Shown one piece after another: positions 27,691-35,349 of a stretch of 64,000 nt of DNA; the first letter of the stretch is position 1, and every line of letters begins with the position of its first letter. The stretch covers positions 682,001-746,000 of the forward strand of contig NZ_QTJR01000001.1 of assembly GCF_003382285.1 (NCBI RefSeq), read 5' to 3'. The stretch comes from Lysobacter soli. Its GTDB lineage: Bacteria > Pseudomonadota > Gammaproteobacteria > Xanthomonadales > Xanthomonadaceae. The position numbers and the translations under genes are program-made. The notes below the pieces were generated by a model that did no database searches, was not told the DNA's origin, and was given only the letters and a program-made list of their open reading frames with translations.

Positions 27691-28187
27691 TCCGTTACGC
27701 CACCGTGCCCAGCCCCGTCGGGCCGCTGCTCATCGCCGCGAGCGACGACGGGCTGCACCTGATCGAATTCCAGAACCCGCGCCACCCCATGTCGCGGTGC
27801 GATGCGTGGGAAGCGCGCGAGTGCGAGTTCATCCGCATGACGGCGGCGCAGCTGGGCGAGTATTTCGACGGCGGACGACGCGACTTCGATCTTCCGCTCG
27901 CACCGCGCGGTACGGAGTTCCAGCTCGGTGTGTGGCACACGCTGGCGTCGATTCCGTACGGCGAGACGATCAGCTACGCGCAACTGGCGCAACGTGTCGG
28001 CAAGCCATCGGCGATGCGTGCGGTCGGCGCGGCGAACGGCCGCAATCCGCTACCCATCGTGTTGCCCTGCCATCGCGTGATCGGCAGCGACGGCAGCCTG
28101 ACCGGCTTCGGCGGCGGCCTGCCGACGAAGGAATTCCTGCTGCGGATGGAAGGCGCGTTGCCGGCCGCGGTGGATCTGTTCGGCTGA
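27687..28187 (+). CDS. ogt: Methylated-DNA-protein-cysteine methyltransferase (Ogt)
   Basis: A 166-residue suicide enzyme that moves the methyl group of O6-methylguanine to its own cysteine. The active site PCHRV contains Cys128, preceded by the recognition helix AMRAVGAANGRNPLPIV and preceded by the HTH segment GETISYAQLAQRVGKPSAM; the C-terminal GSLTGFGGGLPTKEFLLRME is also typical. The ATG overlaps the TGA of ada-alkA (ATGA at 27687-27690), so both are made together as an alkylation-repair operon. Confidence 0.95.
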   Translation: MIRYATVPSPVGPLLIAASDDGLHLIEFQNPRHPMSRCDAWEARECEFIRMTAAQLGEYFDGGRRDFDLPLAPRGTEFQLGVWHTLASIPYGETISYAQLAQRVGKPSAMRAVGAANGRNPLPIVLPCHRVIGSDGSLTGFGGGLPTKEFLLRMEGALPAAVDLFG

Positions 28188-28200
28188 GAATGACTGTGCG

Positions 28201-29550
28201 CTATTCGCGCATCAGCGCGACCATCGCCTCGCGATAACGCTGCGAGATCGCGGTGCGTTGCAGATGGTGGCCGTTCTCCACCACGCGCCGCCCGCCGACG
28301 TACACGTCGCGCACCAGCGGCCGGTTCCCGCTGAAGATCCAGCGATCGATCGCATCGTCTTGCGTCAGGCCGAACAGCGCCGGCGCATCCGTGTCGAGCA
28401 CCACGGCATCGGCGTATTCGCCTGTCGCGAACGTGCCGATCGCGTGCCCGCTGGAGAAACGCGCGCTCTGCGAAACGTCGTGCAGCAGCGTTTCGCCGAC
28501 GCTCGGCGAGTGCGGCCGCACGGCGATGTTGCGATGGCGCGTGAACAACCGCTGGCCGTATTCGAGCCAGCGCAGTTCCTCCACCGGCGACACGGAGATG
28601 TGCGAATCCGAACCGATGCCCCATCGACCGCCGGCATCGAGGTATTCGCGCAGCGGGAACAGGCCGTCGCCGAGGTTGGCTTCGGTCGTCGGACAGATCG
28701 CCACCGTCGCGCCGCTGCGCGCGATGCCCTGCGATTCAGCCGGCGTGAGGTGCGTGGCGTGCACCAGCGTCCAGCGCGCGTCGACATTCGCGTTGTCGAG
28801 CAGCCATTCCACCGGGCGCGCGTTGCGCAGCGCGAGGCTGTCCTGCACTTCGCCGACCTGCTCGGCGATGTGGATGTGCACCGGCATCGACGGCGGCAGC
28901 GCATCGAGCACGGCCCGCATCGCGTCCGGCGGCACGGCGCGCAGGCTGTGCAGCGCGCAGCCGACGTGCAGCATCGGATCGGCGTCCTCGCAGAGCGTGT
29001 CGATCAGGCGCAGGTAGGCATCGACGTCGTGGCCGAAGCGGCGCTGGCGTTCGCCCAGCGCGCGTCCGTCGAAACCGCCGGTCATGTACAGCACCGGTAG
29101 CAGCGTGAGGCGGATGCCGGCATCGCGCGCGGCGGCTATCAGCGCGCGCGACATCGCCGCCGGATCGTCGTACGGGCGGCCATCGGGCGCGTGGTGCAGG
29201 TAATGGAACTCGCACACCGTCGTGAAGCCGGCTTCGAGCATCTCCGCGTAGAGCTGCGTTGCCACCGCCCGCAGCAGGTCGGGCGTGAAGCGCGCGGCGA
29301 AGCGGTACATGGTTTCGCGCCAGGTCCAGAAGGAGTCCGACGGGTTGGTCTGGCGTTCCGCCAGCCCGGCCATGGCGCGCTGGAACGCATGCGAATGCAG
29401 GTTCGCCACGCCGGGCACGATCCAGCTGGCGCTGGCGGTCGGCTCGGCAACCGCCCGCGCGCGGATGCGCCCATGGTCGTCGATGTCGAAGCCGGCGTCG
29501 GAATGCCAGCCGTCGGGAGTCCAGAGCATCTCGGCGTCGAGGGTCTTCAT
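28201..29550 (-). CDS. hutF: Formimidoylglutamate deiminase
   Basis: A 449-residue amidohydrolase. The metal site opens with GVANLHSHAFQRAMAGLAER (HxH), followed by the HutF-specific FWTWRETMYRFA, EFHYLHHAPDG, VHIHIAEQVGEVQDSLA, LVHATHLTPAES and GIGSDSHISVSPVEELRWLEYGQRL. It removes ammonia from N-formimidoyl-glutamate to give N-formylglutamate, the step of the five-enzyme histidine route used by pseudomonads and xanthomonads. hutG, needed next, is not in the window. It converges with ogt and is head to head with hutI, 76 bases apart. Confidence 0.95.
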   Translation of the reverse strand: MKTLDAEMLWTPDGWHSDAGFDIDDHGRIRARAVAEPTASASWIVPGVANLHSHAFQRAMAGLAERQTNPSDSFWTWRETMYRFAARFTPDLLRAVATQLYAEMLEAGFTTVCEFHYLHHAPDGRPYDDPAAMSRALIAAARDAGIRLTLLPVLYMTGGFDGRALGERQRRFGHDVDAYLRLIDTLCEDADPMLHVGCALHSLRAVPPDAMRAVLDALPPSMPVHIHIAEQVGEVQDSLALRNARPVEWLLDNANVDARWTLVHATHLTPAESQGIARSGATVAICPTTEANLGDGLFPLREYLDAGGRWGIGSDSHISVSPVEELRWLEYGQRLFTRHRNIAVRPHSPSVGETLLHDVSQSARFSSGHAIGTFATGEYADAVVLDTDAPALFGLTQDDAIDRWIFSGNRPLVRDVYVGGRRVVENGHHLQRTAISQRYREAMVALMRE

Positions 29551-29626
29551 GCCGGCATTGTCGCCCGCATGGACGGTCGTGGCGATGGCCCCGCAGGGAC
29601 CGGACAGGCCGCTAGAATCGACCCCC

Positions 29627-30853
29627 ATGACCTCCAACGCGCATACGGCCTGGGACGGACTGATCCTCGGCGCTTCGCTCGCCACGCTCGATGCGCCCGC
29701 CGGTTACGCGGACATCCTCGACGGCGCGCTGGCGTGGAAGGACGGAGCGCTGGCCTACGTCGGTCCACGCTCGGGCCTGCCCGACGCGCCCCAGCGCCTG
29801 GCGCGCGAAGTGATCGAGGCCAAGGGCTGGATCACGCCCGGCCTGGTCGACTGCCACACGCACCTGGTCTTCGCCGGCGATCGCGCGCGCGAGTTCGAGC
29901 TGCGCCTGCTCGGCGCGAGCTACGAGGACATCGCGCGTTCCGGCGGCGGCATCCTGTCGACCGTGCGCGCCACGCGCGCCGCGGACGAAGGCGAACTGCT
30001 GCGCCAGTCGCTGCCGCGCGCGCATGCGCTGATCAGCGACGGTGCGACCACGGTGGAGATCAAGTCCGGCTACGGGCTGGACTTCGACAACGAACGCAAG
30101 ATGCTGCGCGTCGCGCGCCGGCTGGAACAGCTCGGCATCGGCGTGCGCACGACCTACCTCGCCGCGCACGCGCTGCCGCCGGAATACGCCGGCCGCGCCG
30201 ACGACTACATCGACGCGGCGATCGAATGGTTGCCGAAGCTGCACGCCGAGGGGCTCGTCGATGCGGTCGACGCGTTCTGCGAAGGCATCGGCTTCACGCC
30301 GGAGCAGACGCGACGGATGTTCGAAGCCGCGCGTGCGCTCGGCCTTCCGGTGAAGCTGCACGCCGACCAGCTCAGCGACCTGGGTGGCGGCGCGCTCGCG
30401 GCGGCGTTCGACGGACTCTCAGCCGACCATGTCGAACACACCAGCGAGGACAGCGTGCGCGCGATGGCGCAGGCCGGCACCGTCGCGGTGCTGTTGCCGG
30501 GCGCTTTCCACGTGCTGCGCGAAACCGCGTTGCCGCCGCTGGAGGCGTTCCGCGCGCACGGCGTGCCGATGGCCGTGGCGACCGACTGCAATCCCGGCAC
30601 GTCGCCGCTGCAATCGCTGCGCCATGCGATGCAGCTGGCGTGCACGCATTTCCGGCTCTCGCCCGAAGAGGCGCTGCGCGGCGCGACGGTGAACGCCGCA
30701 CGCGCACTGGGCCTGCACGATCGCGGCGTGCTGCGCGTGGGCGCCCGCGCCGACTTCGTGCTGTGGAACATCCAGCATCCGGCCGAACTGTGTTACTGGC
30801 TGGGCGGTCGCCTCGCGCAGTCCGTGCACGCCGGCGGCCATCGCGTTACCTGA
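29627..30853 (+). CDS. hutI: Imidazolonepropionase
   Basis: A 408-residue amidohydrolase of normal length. Diagnostic segments are PGLVDCHTHLVFAGDRAREFELRL (metal-binding HTH), SGGGILSTVRATRAA, TTVEIKSGYGLDF, TYLAAHALPPEY, KLHADQLSDLGGG, ADHVEHTSE and AVATDCNPGTSPL. It opens imidazolone propionate, the HutU product, to formiminoglutamate, the HutF substrate. TAGAAT lies eight bases before the ATG (29613-29618) and no ribosome site is seen, so the mRNA may be leaderless. It shares the short divergent gap with hutF. Confidence 0.96.
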   Translation: MTSNAHTAWDGLILGASLATLDAPAGYADILDGALAWKDGALAYVGPRSGLPDAPQRLAREVIEAKGWITPGLVDCHTHLVFAGDRAREFELRLLGASYEDIARSGGGILSTVRATRAADEGELLRQSLPRAHALISDGATTVEIKSGYGLDFDNERKMLRVARRLEQLGIGVRTTYLAAHALPPEYAGRADDYIDAAIEWLPKLHAEGLVDAVDAFCEGIGFTPEQTRRMFEAARALGLPVKLHADQLSDLGGGALAAAFDGLSADHVEHTSEDSVRAMAQAGTVAVLLPGAFHVLRETALPPLEAFRAHGVPMAVATDCNPGTSPLQSLRHAMQLACTHFRLSPEEALRGATVNAARALGLHDRGVLRVGARADFVLWNIQHPAELCYWLGGRLAQSVHAGGHRVT

Positions 30854-30885
30854 TCCGATTCGACGAATACAACCGGGGAGAAAAC

Positions 30886-32085
30886 ATGCGCTTGCGTTAC
30901 GCCGTTCTGGGCCTGTCGCTGTCGATGGCCGCCACCTCCGCATCCGCCGCGACCGACGCGGCGCGCAAACTCGCGCAGGACGCGATCGTCGTAGACACGC
31001 ATATCGACGCGCCCAGCGAACTGCTGTCGCACTGGGACGACCTGGGTGTGTCCGCGCCGACGAAGGAGTTCGACTACCCGCGCGCGCGCGAAGGCGGCCT
31101 GGGCGTGGCGTTCATGTCGATCTACACCTCGCCCGAAGAGGACGCCGCCGGCACCGCGTGGCAGACGGCGAACACGCAGATCGACGCGGTCGAAGCGATG
31201 GTCGGCCGCCATCCGGACAAGTTCGCGATCCTGCGTTCGCCCGGCGACGTCGAGAAGCTGCGCAAGGGCGGCCGCGTGCTGCTGACGCCGGGCATGGAAA
31301 ACGGCGCGCCGATCGGCGACGACCTGTCGAAGCTCGCGGGTTTCCACGCGCGCGGCGTGCGCTACATCACCCTCGCCCACAGCGCGAACAACCGCATCGC
31401 CGATTCGTCCTACGCGCAGAAGAAGAAGTGGGGCGGCCTGAGCCCGTTCGGCGAGCAGGTCGTCGCCGAAATGAACCGTCTGGGCATCATGGTCGACGTG
31501 TCGCATATTTCCGACGACGCCATCCGCGACGTGCTGCGCATCACCGACGTGCCGGTGATCGCCAGCCATTCGGGCATGCGCCATTTCACGCCGGGCTTCG
31601 AACGCAACATCAGCGACGAGCTGGCGCTGGCGGTGGCGAAGGAAGGCGGCGTGGTGCAGCTGGTGTTCGGCACGGGCTTCGTCAGCGCGAAGGCCGCGTC
31701 CGACATGCAGGCCTACTTCGCCGCGGAGGCCGCGCTCGAGGAGGAGAACGCGAAGCTCGCCGCCGCCGGCAAGCCGCAGAAGTCCAAGGACGAATTCGAG
31801 AAGGCGTGGAAGGACGCGCATCCGGTGCCGGTGGTGCACATCGACGCGGTGCTGGACCAGATCGACTACGCGGTAAAGCTGCTCGGCGTGGACCACGTCG
31901 GCATCGGGTCGGACTTCGATGGCGTGAGCGGCAACCTCCCGGTGGGGCTGCGCTCGGTCGCCGACTATCCGAACCTGGTCGAAGGCCTGCAGAAGCGGGG
32001 CCATTCGGACGCGGACATCCGCAAGATCCTGGGCGGCAACCTGCTGCGCGTCTGGGGCGAAGTGGAGAAGGCGGCCAGGCGCTGA
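30886..32085 (+). CDS. Membrane dipeptidase (renal dipeptidase family M19), secreted
   Basis: A 399-residue protein with a signal peptide (MRLRYAVLGLSLSMAATSASA) and the M19 zinc sites: VDTHIDAPSELLSHWDD (HxD), a TPGMENGAP segment with the bridging Glu, VDVSHISDDAIRDVL, VIASHSGMRHFTPGFERNIS and GIGSDFDGV. The family splits dipeptides, including some D-amino acid ones, in the periplasm. A GGGGAG ribosome site precedes the ATG. It follows hutI by 32 bases on the same strand and could be read through from it; a strong terminator follows. Confidence 0.92.
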   Translation: MRLRYAVLGLSLSMAATSASAATDAARKLAQDAIVVDTHIDAPSELLSHWDDLGVSAPTKEFDYPRAREGGLGVAFMSIYTSPEEDAAGTAWQTANTQIDAVEAMVGRHPDKFAILRSPGDVEKLRKGGRVLLTPGMENGAPIGDDLSKLAGFHARGVRYITLAHSANNRIADSSYAQKKKWGGLSPFGEQVVAEMNRLGIMVDVSHISDDAIRDVLRITDVPVIASHSGMRHFTPGFERNISDELALAVAKEGGVVQLVFGTGFVSAKAASDMQAYFAAEAALEEENAKLAAAGKPQKSKDEFEKAWKDAHPVPVVHIDAVLDQIDYAVKLLGVDHVGIGSDFDGVSGNLPVGLRSVADYPNLVEGLQKRGHSDADIRKILGGNLLRVWGEVEKAARR

Positions 32086-32112
32086 TCGCCCTTCTCATTT
32101 CGCAGAAAAACA

Positions 32113-32136
32113 AAAGCCCCGCCAAGGCGGGGCTTT
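32113..32136. terminator. Rho-independent terminator, likely bidirectional
   Basis: An 11-bp perfect stem AAAGCCCCGCC / GGCGGGGCTTT with an AA loop, with T runs on the plus side and (read in reverse) TTTTGTTTTT on the minus side. It separates the dipeptidase gene from the convergent THX gene. Confidence 0.9.
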
Positions 32137-32176
32137 CTGCTTTCGGACCCGAGGTCCGGAGCGGGCGCCGGGGCGC

Positions 32177-32368
32177 TTACTCCTTGGAAGCGGCCTTCTT
32201 CACCGCGACCTTCTTGGCGGCCGGGGCCTTGGCCACGGTCTTGGTCGCCTTCTTCGCGACCGGGGCAGCGGCAGTGCCGGCGGCCTTGGTCGTGGCCTTG
32301 CTGCGGGCGTTGCCGTAGCTGGAGTTGTAACGCTTGCCCTTGGCAGTCTTGCGGTCGCCCTTGCCCAT
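32177..32368 (-). CDS. thx: 30S ribosomal protein THX with lysine/alanine-rich tail
   Basis: A 63-residue basic protein. MGKGDRKTAKGKRYNSSYGNARS (first 23 residues) is the bTHX signature (GKGD.KT..GK....YG..R), a peptide that sits in the head of the small ribosomal subunit. The remaining 40 residues are nearly all Lys, Ala, Val and Thr, with AKK/VKK repeats like those of histone H1-like bacterial proteins. AGGAG lies eight bases before the ATG; the frame is open upstream but that part has no ribosome site. Classical THX is about 25-30 residues, so the tail is an extension. Confidence 0.85.
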   Translation of the reverse strand: MGKGDRKTAKGKRYNSSYGNARSKATTKAAGTAAAPVAKKATKTVAKAPAAKKVAVKKAASKE

Positions 32369-32484
32369 GATGTGCTCCTGAAACTGTTCAGATCCGCACC
32401 GGGGTGCGGGGTTACGTAGATCGCGTTCGCGCGAGGTCGCGAAGTCTAGCACGGGCGCCGGGCCCTCTAGCCTTCTGGGCTCAA

Positions 32485-32598
32485 GCCCCCTTGGTAAGGG
32501 GGCGCCCGGCAGGGCGGAGATCGGAAGAGCGGATCGCCTCTGGCCCGCGAACTTGCGCAGCAAGTTTCGGGATCGATCGGATGCGCAGCATCCGATCG
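32485..32598. repeat. Cluster of three tight hairpins
   Basis: Between THX and the MerC-like gene lie three perfect short hairpins: GCCCCCTT/AAGGGGGC (32485-32503, loop GGT), AACTTGC/GCAAGTT (32550-32566, loop GCA) and TCGATCGGATGC/GCATCCGATCGA (32573-32599, loop GCA). None has a clear T tract. The set looks like another mosaic intergenic repeat; no gene is seen in this 235-base gap. Confidence 0.7.
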
Positions 32599-32603
32599 AC
32601 GCG

Positions 32604-33014
32604 CTAATGCGCGCAGGAGGCGTCGTGCACGTGCAGATGGTTCAGCCGCAGGTTCGCCAGGTGCGCCAGGCCGACGAGCGTGCCGCCGAAGGTCATCGCG
32701 AGCGCATGCGGGATCACGCTCTGGTGCAGCGGCTGGTACAGCACGCCGAACCACAGGATGGCCAGGCCCGGAACCATCAGCGAAAGCGCCTGCACGGCGT
32801 GGTGGCGCCGGTAGCCCCGGGCCACGCTGAACAACCCGAGCGCGGTGGCGAACAACACGAAGCCCTCTTCGAAGCCCGAGCCCAGCCACGCGGCGACGCC
32901 CAGCGACGGCAGCACGGCGATCACCAGCGGAAGCAGCGCGCAGTGGATCGCGCACAGCAACGAGCCGGTGGCACCGATGCGATCGAGCAGGCTGCGGGGA
33001 CGAATGGGGGGCAT
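32604..33014 (-). CDS. MerC domain membrane protein, probable metal transporter
   Basis: A 136-residue membrane protein starting MPPIRPRSLLDRIGATGSLLCAIHCALLPLVIAVLP. The first membrane segment contains the CAIHCALLP pattern typical of MerC domains (metal-binding Cys pair; in MerC itself C-x2-C plus His), followed by three more hydrophobic segments and a short His/Cys-rich tail (HLHVHDASCAH). Classical MerC brings in mercuric ions, but no merR, merA or merT is here. The gene shares a Zur-type box with a zinc-type TonB receptor, so zinc handling is more likely. The frame extends 15 codons upstream into the Zur box; that start is rejected. Confidence 0.82.
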   Translation of the reverse strand: MPPIRPRSLLDRIGATGSLLCAIHCALLPLVIAVLPSLGVAAWLGSGFEEGFVLFATALGLFSVARGYRRHHAVQALSLMVPGLAILWFGVLYQPLHQSVIPHALAMTFGGTLVGLAHLANLRLNHLHVHDASCAH

Positions 33015-33043
33015 GACTTTCGGGAGGGTGGTCGATGCGACTT

Positions 33044-33060
33044 CGTTATAATATAACATT
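33044..33060. promoter_or_regulatory. Zur box in the merC-like/znuD-like divergent promoter
   Basis: GTTATAATATAAC at 33045-33057 is a perfect 6-1-6 inverted repeat, followed by ATT. It matches the core of the gamma-proteobacterial Zur consensus (TGTTATANTATAACA). It also contains TATAAT (33047-33052), which would be the -10 of the TonB receptor gene, so bound repressor would block it directly. A zur gene is present 5 kb away at 37883. Confidence 0.82.
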
Positions 33061-33093
33061 ACGCAACTTCAGCCACCTACTTTACCCCCACCG

Positions 33094-35262
33094 ATGTCAA
33101 AGCGCCTGCTGAATCGCCGCCTCCCGCTCGTCCTCGCCCTCGCCGCGGCCCTCCCCCTGGCCGCGCAGGCCGACGACCAGGGCCATGACCACCAGCCCAA
33201 GGACTTGAGCGGCGTCGAAGTGAAGGCGACCCCGCTGGTCGGCACCGCCGAGGACCTTGTCCGTCCGGTCGACGTCCTCGCCGGCGAGAAGCTCGATCGG
33301 GTCAAGTCGAACTCCCTGGGCGAGACCGTTGGGAAACTTCCCGGCGTGCAGTCGTCCTACTTCGGTCCCGGCGTCGGTCGGCCGATCGTCCGTGGTTTCG
33401 ACGGCGCGCGCGTGCAGGTCCTGAGCGACGGCTTGGGTTCGGGCGACGTCTCCACCGTCAGCGTCGACCATGCGGTCAGCATCGAGCCGTTCCTGGCCGA
33501 CCAGATCGAGGTGCTCAAGGGCCCGGCCACCCTGCTCTACGGCAGCGGCGCGATCGGCGGCGCGGTGAACGTCATCGACGGCCGCATCCCCGAAGCGGTC
33601 ACCGACGAACCCCTGCAGGGCCGCGCCGAACTGCGCGGCAACACCGTCAACGACGAGCGCACCGGCATGTTCCGCATGGACGGCACGTCCGCGTCGGGCA
33701 ACTTCGTCTTCCACGCCGACGCGCTGCATCGCGAGACCGGCGACTACGACATCCCCGGCTATTCCGAAAGCCGTCGCCTGATGGAAGAGGAAGGCGAAAC
33801 GCCGGATCCGGCCACCAAAGGCACGCTGCCCAACAGCTTCGTTCGCACCGACAGCGGCGCACTGGGCGTGAGCTGGATCGGCGATCGCGGCTTCCTCGGC
33901 GTGGGCGCGAGCCTGTTCGACACGCGCTACGGCGTGCCCGCCGGCGCCCACGAGCACGGCGACGACCACGCGCATGAAGGCGAAGAGGAAGAAGCGCACG
34001 AAGAAGAAGGCCCCGTCACCATCGGCATGACGCAGCATCGCTACGAGGTGCGCGGCGGGCTCGACGATTTCGGCGCGTTCAAGTCGCTGCGTGCGAAGGT
34101 CGCGCGCACCGAATACACGCACACCGAATACGAGGGTGAGGAAACCGGCACCGTCTTCGACAACACCAGCACCGAGGCGCGCGTGGAACTCGTGCACAAG
34201 CCGCTGTTCGGCTGGGATGGCGCGGTCGGCGTGCAGTGGGGCAAGCGCGATTTCGAGGCGATCGGCGAGGAGGCCTTCGTGCCGGCGTCGAAGGGCAATG
34301 ACGCCGGCCTGTTCTGGCTGGGGCAGCGCGACTTCGGCCCGGTGAAGACCGAAGTCGGCGCGCGCGTGGATCGCAACAAGATCGACGTCAACGAAGCCGA
34401 AGCGATTGGTCCCGATCGCGATTTCCACACCACCAGCCTGTCGGCGGCGTTCAAGTGGGACATCAACGAGGCCTACCACCTCTCCTTCGGCCTGGACCGC
34501 GCGCAGCGCGCGCCGACGGCGGAAGAGCTGTATTCCAACGGCGTGCACGTGGCGACCAGCAGCGTCGAACTCGGCTCGCCGCTGATGGACGAGGAAACCG
34601 CCAATCGTGCGGAAATCGGCCTGCACTGGCACGGCGGTCCGTTCAAGGCGAGCGCATCGATCTACCACGTGAAATACGACGACTTCATCTACCTGGCCGA
34701 CACCGGCGTGGTCGAGGACGGAAATCCCGTGCGCCTGTGGACGCAGGACGACGCGCGCTTCAACGGCGCCGAGGCGGAAGTGAACTGGAACTTTGCCGAC
34801 AACGACAGCGGCCTGTGGAACCTGCGCGTGTTCGGCGACATGGTGCGCGCCGAACTCACCGGCAGCGGTACGCGCGAAGTCGCCTTCGCGGTGCCGCATG
34901 GCGATCACTCGCACGACTACACGGCAGAACTCGCGCGCGGCGGCAACCTGCCGCGCATCGCGCCGCACCGCGTCGGTGGCGAAGTGAGCTGGGAACTCGG
35001 CAACTGGCGCGCCTCGCTCGGTGCGACGCGGTACGCGAAGCAGGACGATGTCGCCACGTACGAAACCCCGACTCCGGGCTACACGCTCGTCGACGGGCAC
35101 GTCGCATGGCACCAGGACACGGCCCACGGCAACGCGTGGGAAGTGTTCCTCGACGGCAGCAACCTGCTGGACGAAGAAGCCCGGGTGCACACGTCCTTCC
35201 TAAAGGACGTCGCACCGCTGCCGGGCCGCGGCGTGGCCTTCGGGGTGCGCGCGTTCTTCTGA
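33094..35262 (+). CDS. znuD: TonB-dependent outer-membrane receptor, ZnuD-like zinc receptor
   Basis: A 722-residue receptor. Signal peptide at 1-26 (cut near AAQA), then DDQGHDHQPKDLSGVEVKATP, where the VEVKATP stretch is TonB-box-like, a plug domain (SLGETVGKLPGVQSSYFGPGVGRPIVRGFDG; LLYGSGAIGGAVNVIDGRIP) and a 22-strand barrel ending VAFGVRAFF. An extracellular loop near residues 283-309 is packed with His and Glu (AHEHGDDHAHEGEEEEAHEE), as in the zinc receptor ZnuD of Neisseria. With the Zur box upstream, zinc (or zinc-complex) uptake is the best reading; copper or nickel cannot be excluded. Confidence 0.88.
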   Translation: MSKRLLNRRLPLVLALAAALPLAAQADDQGHDHQPKDLSGVEVKATPLVGTAEDLVRPVDVLAGEKLDRVKSNSLGETVGKLPGVQSSYFGPGVGRPIVRGFDGARVQVLSDGLGSGDVSTVSVDHAVSIEPFLADQIEVLKGPATLLYGSGAIGGAVNVIDGRIPEAVTDEPLQGRAELRGNTVNDERTGMFRMDGTSASGNFVFHADALHRETGDYDIPGYSESRRLMEEEGETPDPATKGTLPNSFVRTDSGALGVSWIGDRGFLGVGASLFDTRYGVPAGAHEHGDDHAHEGEEEEAHEEEGPVTIGMTQHRYEVRGGLDDFGAFKSLRAKVARTEYTHTEYEGEETGTVFDNTSTEARVELVHKPLFGWDGAVGVQWGKRDFEAIGEEAFVPASKGNDAGLFWLGQRDFGPVKTEVGARVDRNKIDVNEAEAIGPDRDFHTTSLSAAFKWDINEAYHLSFGLDRAQRAPTAEELYSNGVHVATSSVELGSPLMDEETANRAEIGLHWHGGPFKASASIYHVKYDDFIYLADTGVVEDGNPVRLWTQDDARFNGAEAEVNWNFADNDSGLWNLRVFGDMVRAELTGSGTREVAFAVPHGDHSHDYTAELARGGNLPRIAPHRVGGEVSWELGNWRASLGATRYAKQDDVATYETPTPGYTLVDGHVAWHQDTAHGNAWEVFLDGSNLLDEEARVHTSFLKDVAPLPGRGVAFGVRAFF

Positions 35263-35290
35263 CACGCTGAATCGGGCTCCGGCCAACCGG

Positions 35291-35317
35291 AAAGCGCCGC
35301 CTCACCCGCGGCGCTTT
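35291..35317 (+). terminator. Rho-independent terminator after the ZnuD-like gene
   Basis: Stem AAAGCGCCGC / GCGGCGCTTT with a seven-base loop, followed by TTCTTTTCC, 28 bases after the stop codon. Confidence 0.88.
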
Positions 35318-35333
35318 TCTTTTCCTGAAATAG

Positions 35334-35345
35334 GTGTATATACAC
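35334..35345. promoter_or_regulatory. Perfect palindrome GTGTATATACAC, candidate MarR operator
   Basis: A 12-base perfect palindrome five bases before the marR start codon, in an otherwise AT-poor region. MarR proteins bind such short AT-rich palindromes and usually repress their own operon, here marR-MFS-cupin. Confidence 0.65.
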
Positions 35346-35349
35346 GCTT

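Noticed and set aside
32177-32563. 128-codon version of THX with an N-terminal extension
   Set aside because: The THX signature starts at the inner ATG, which has AGGAG at the right distance; the extension crosses intergenic hairpins.
33015-33059. Longer start for the MerC-like protein
   Set aside because: It would begin inside the Zur box and add residues (YNEVASTTLPKV) not typical of a membrane protein start.
33097-35190. 697-codon frame antisense to the ZnuD-like receptor
   Set aside because: Composition is typical of GC-rich antisense frames (His/Arg/Val-rich, no domain) and the opposite strand is a full receptor.
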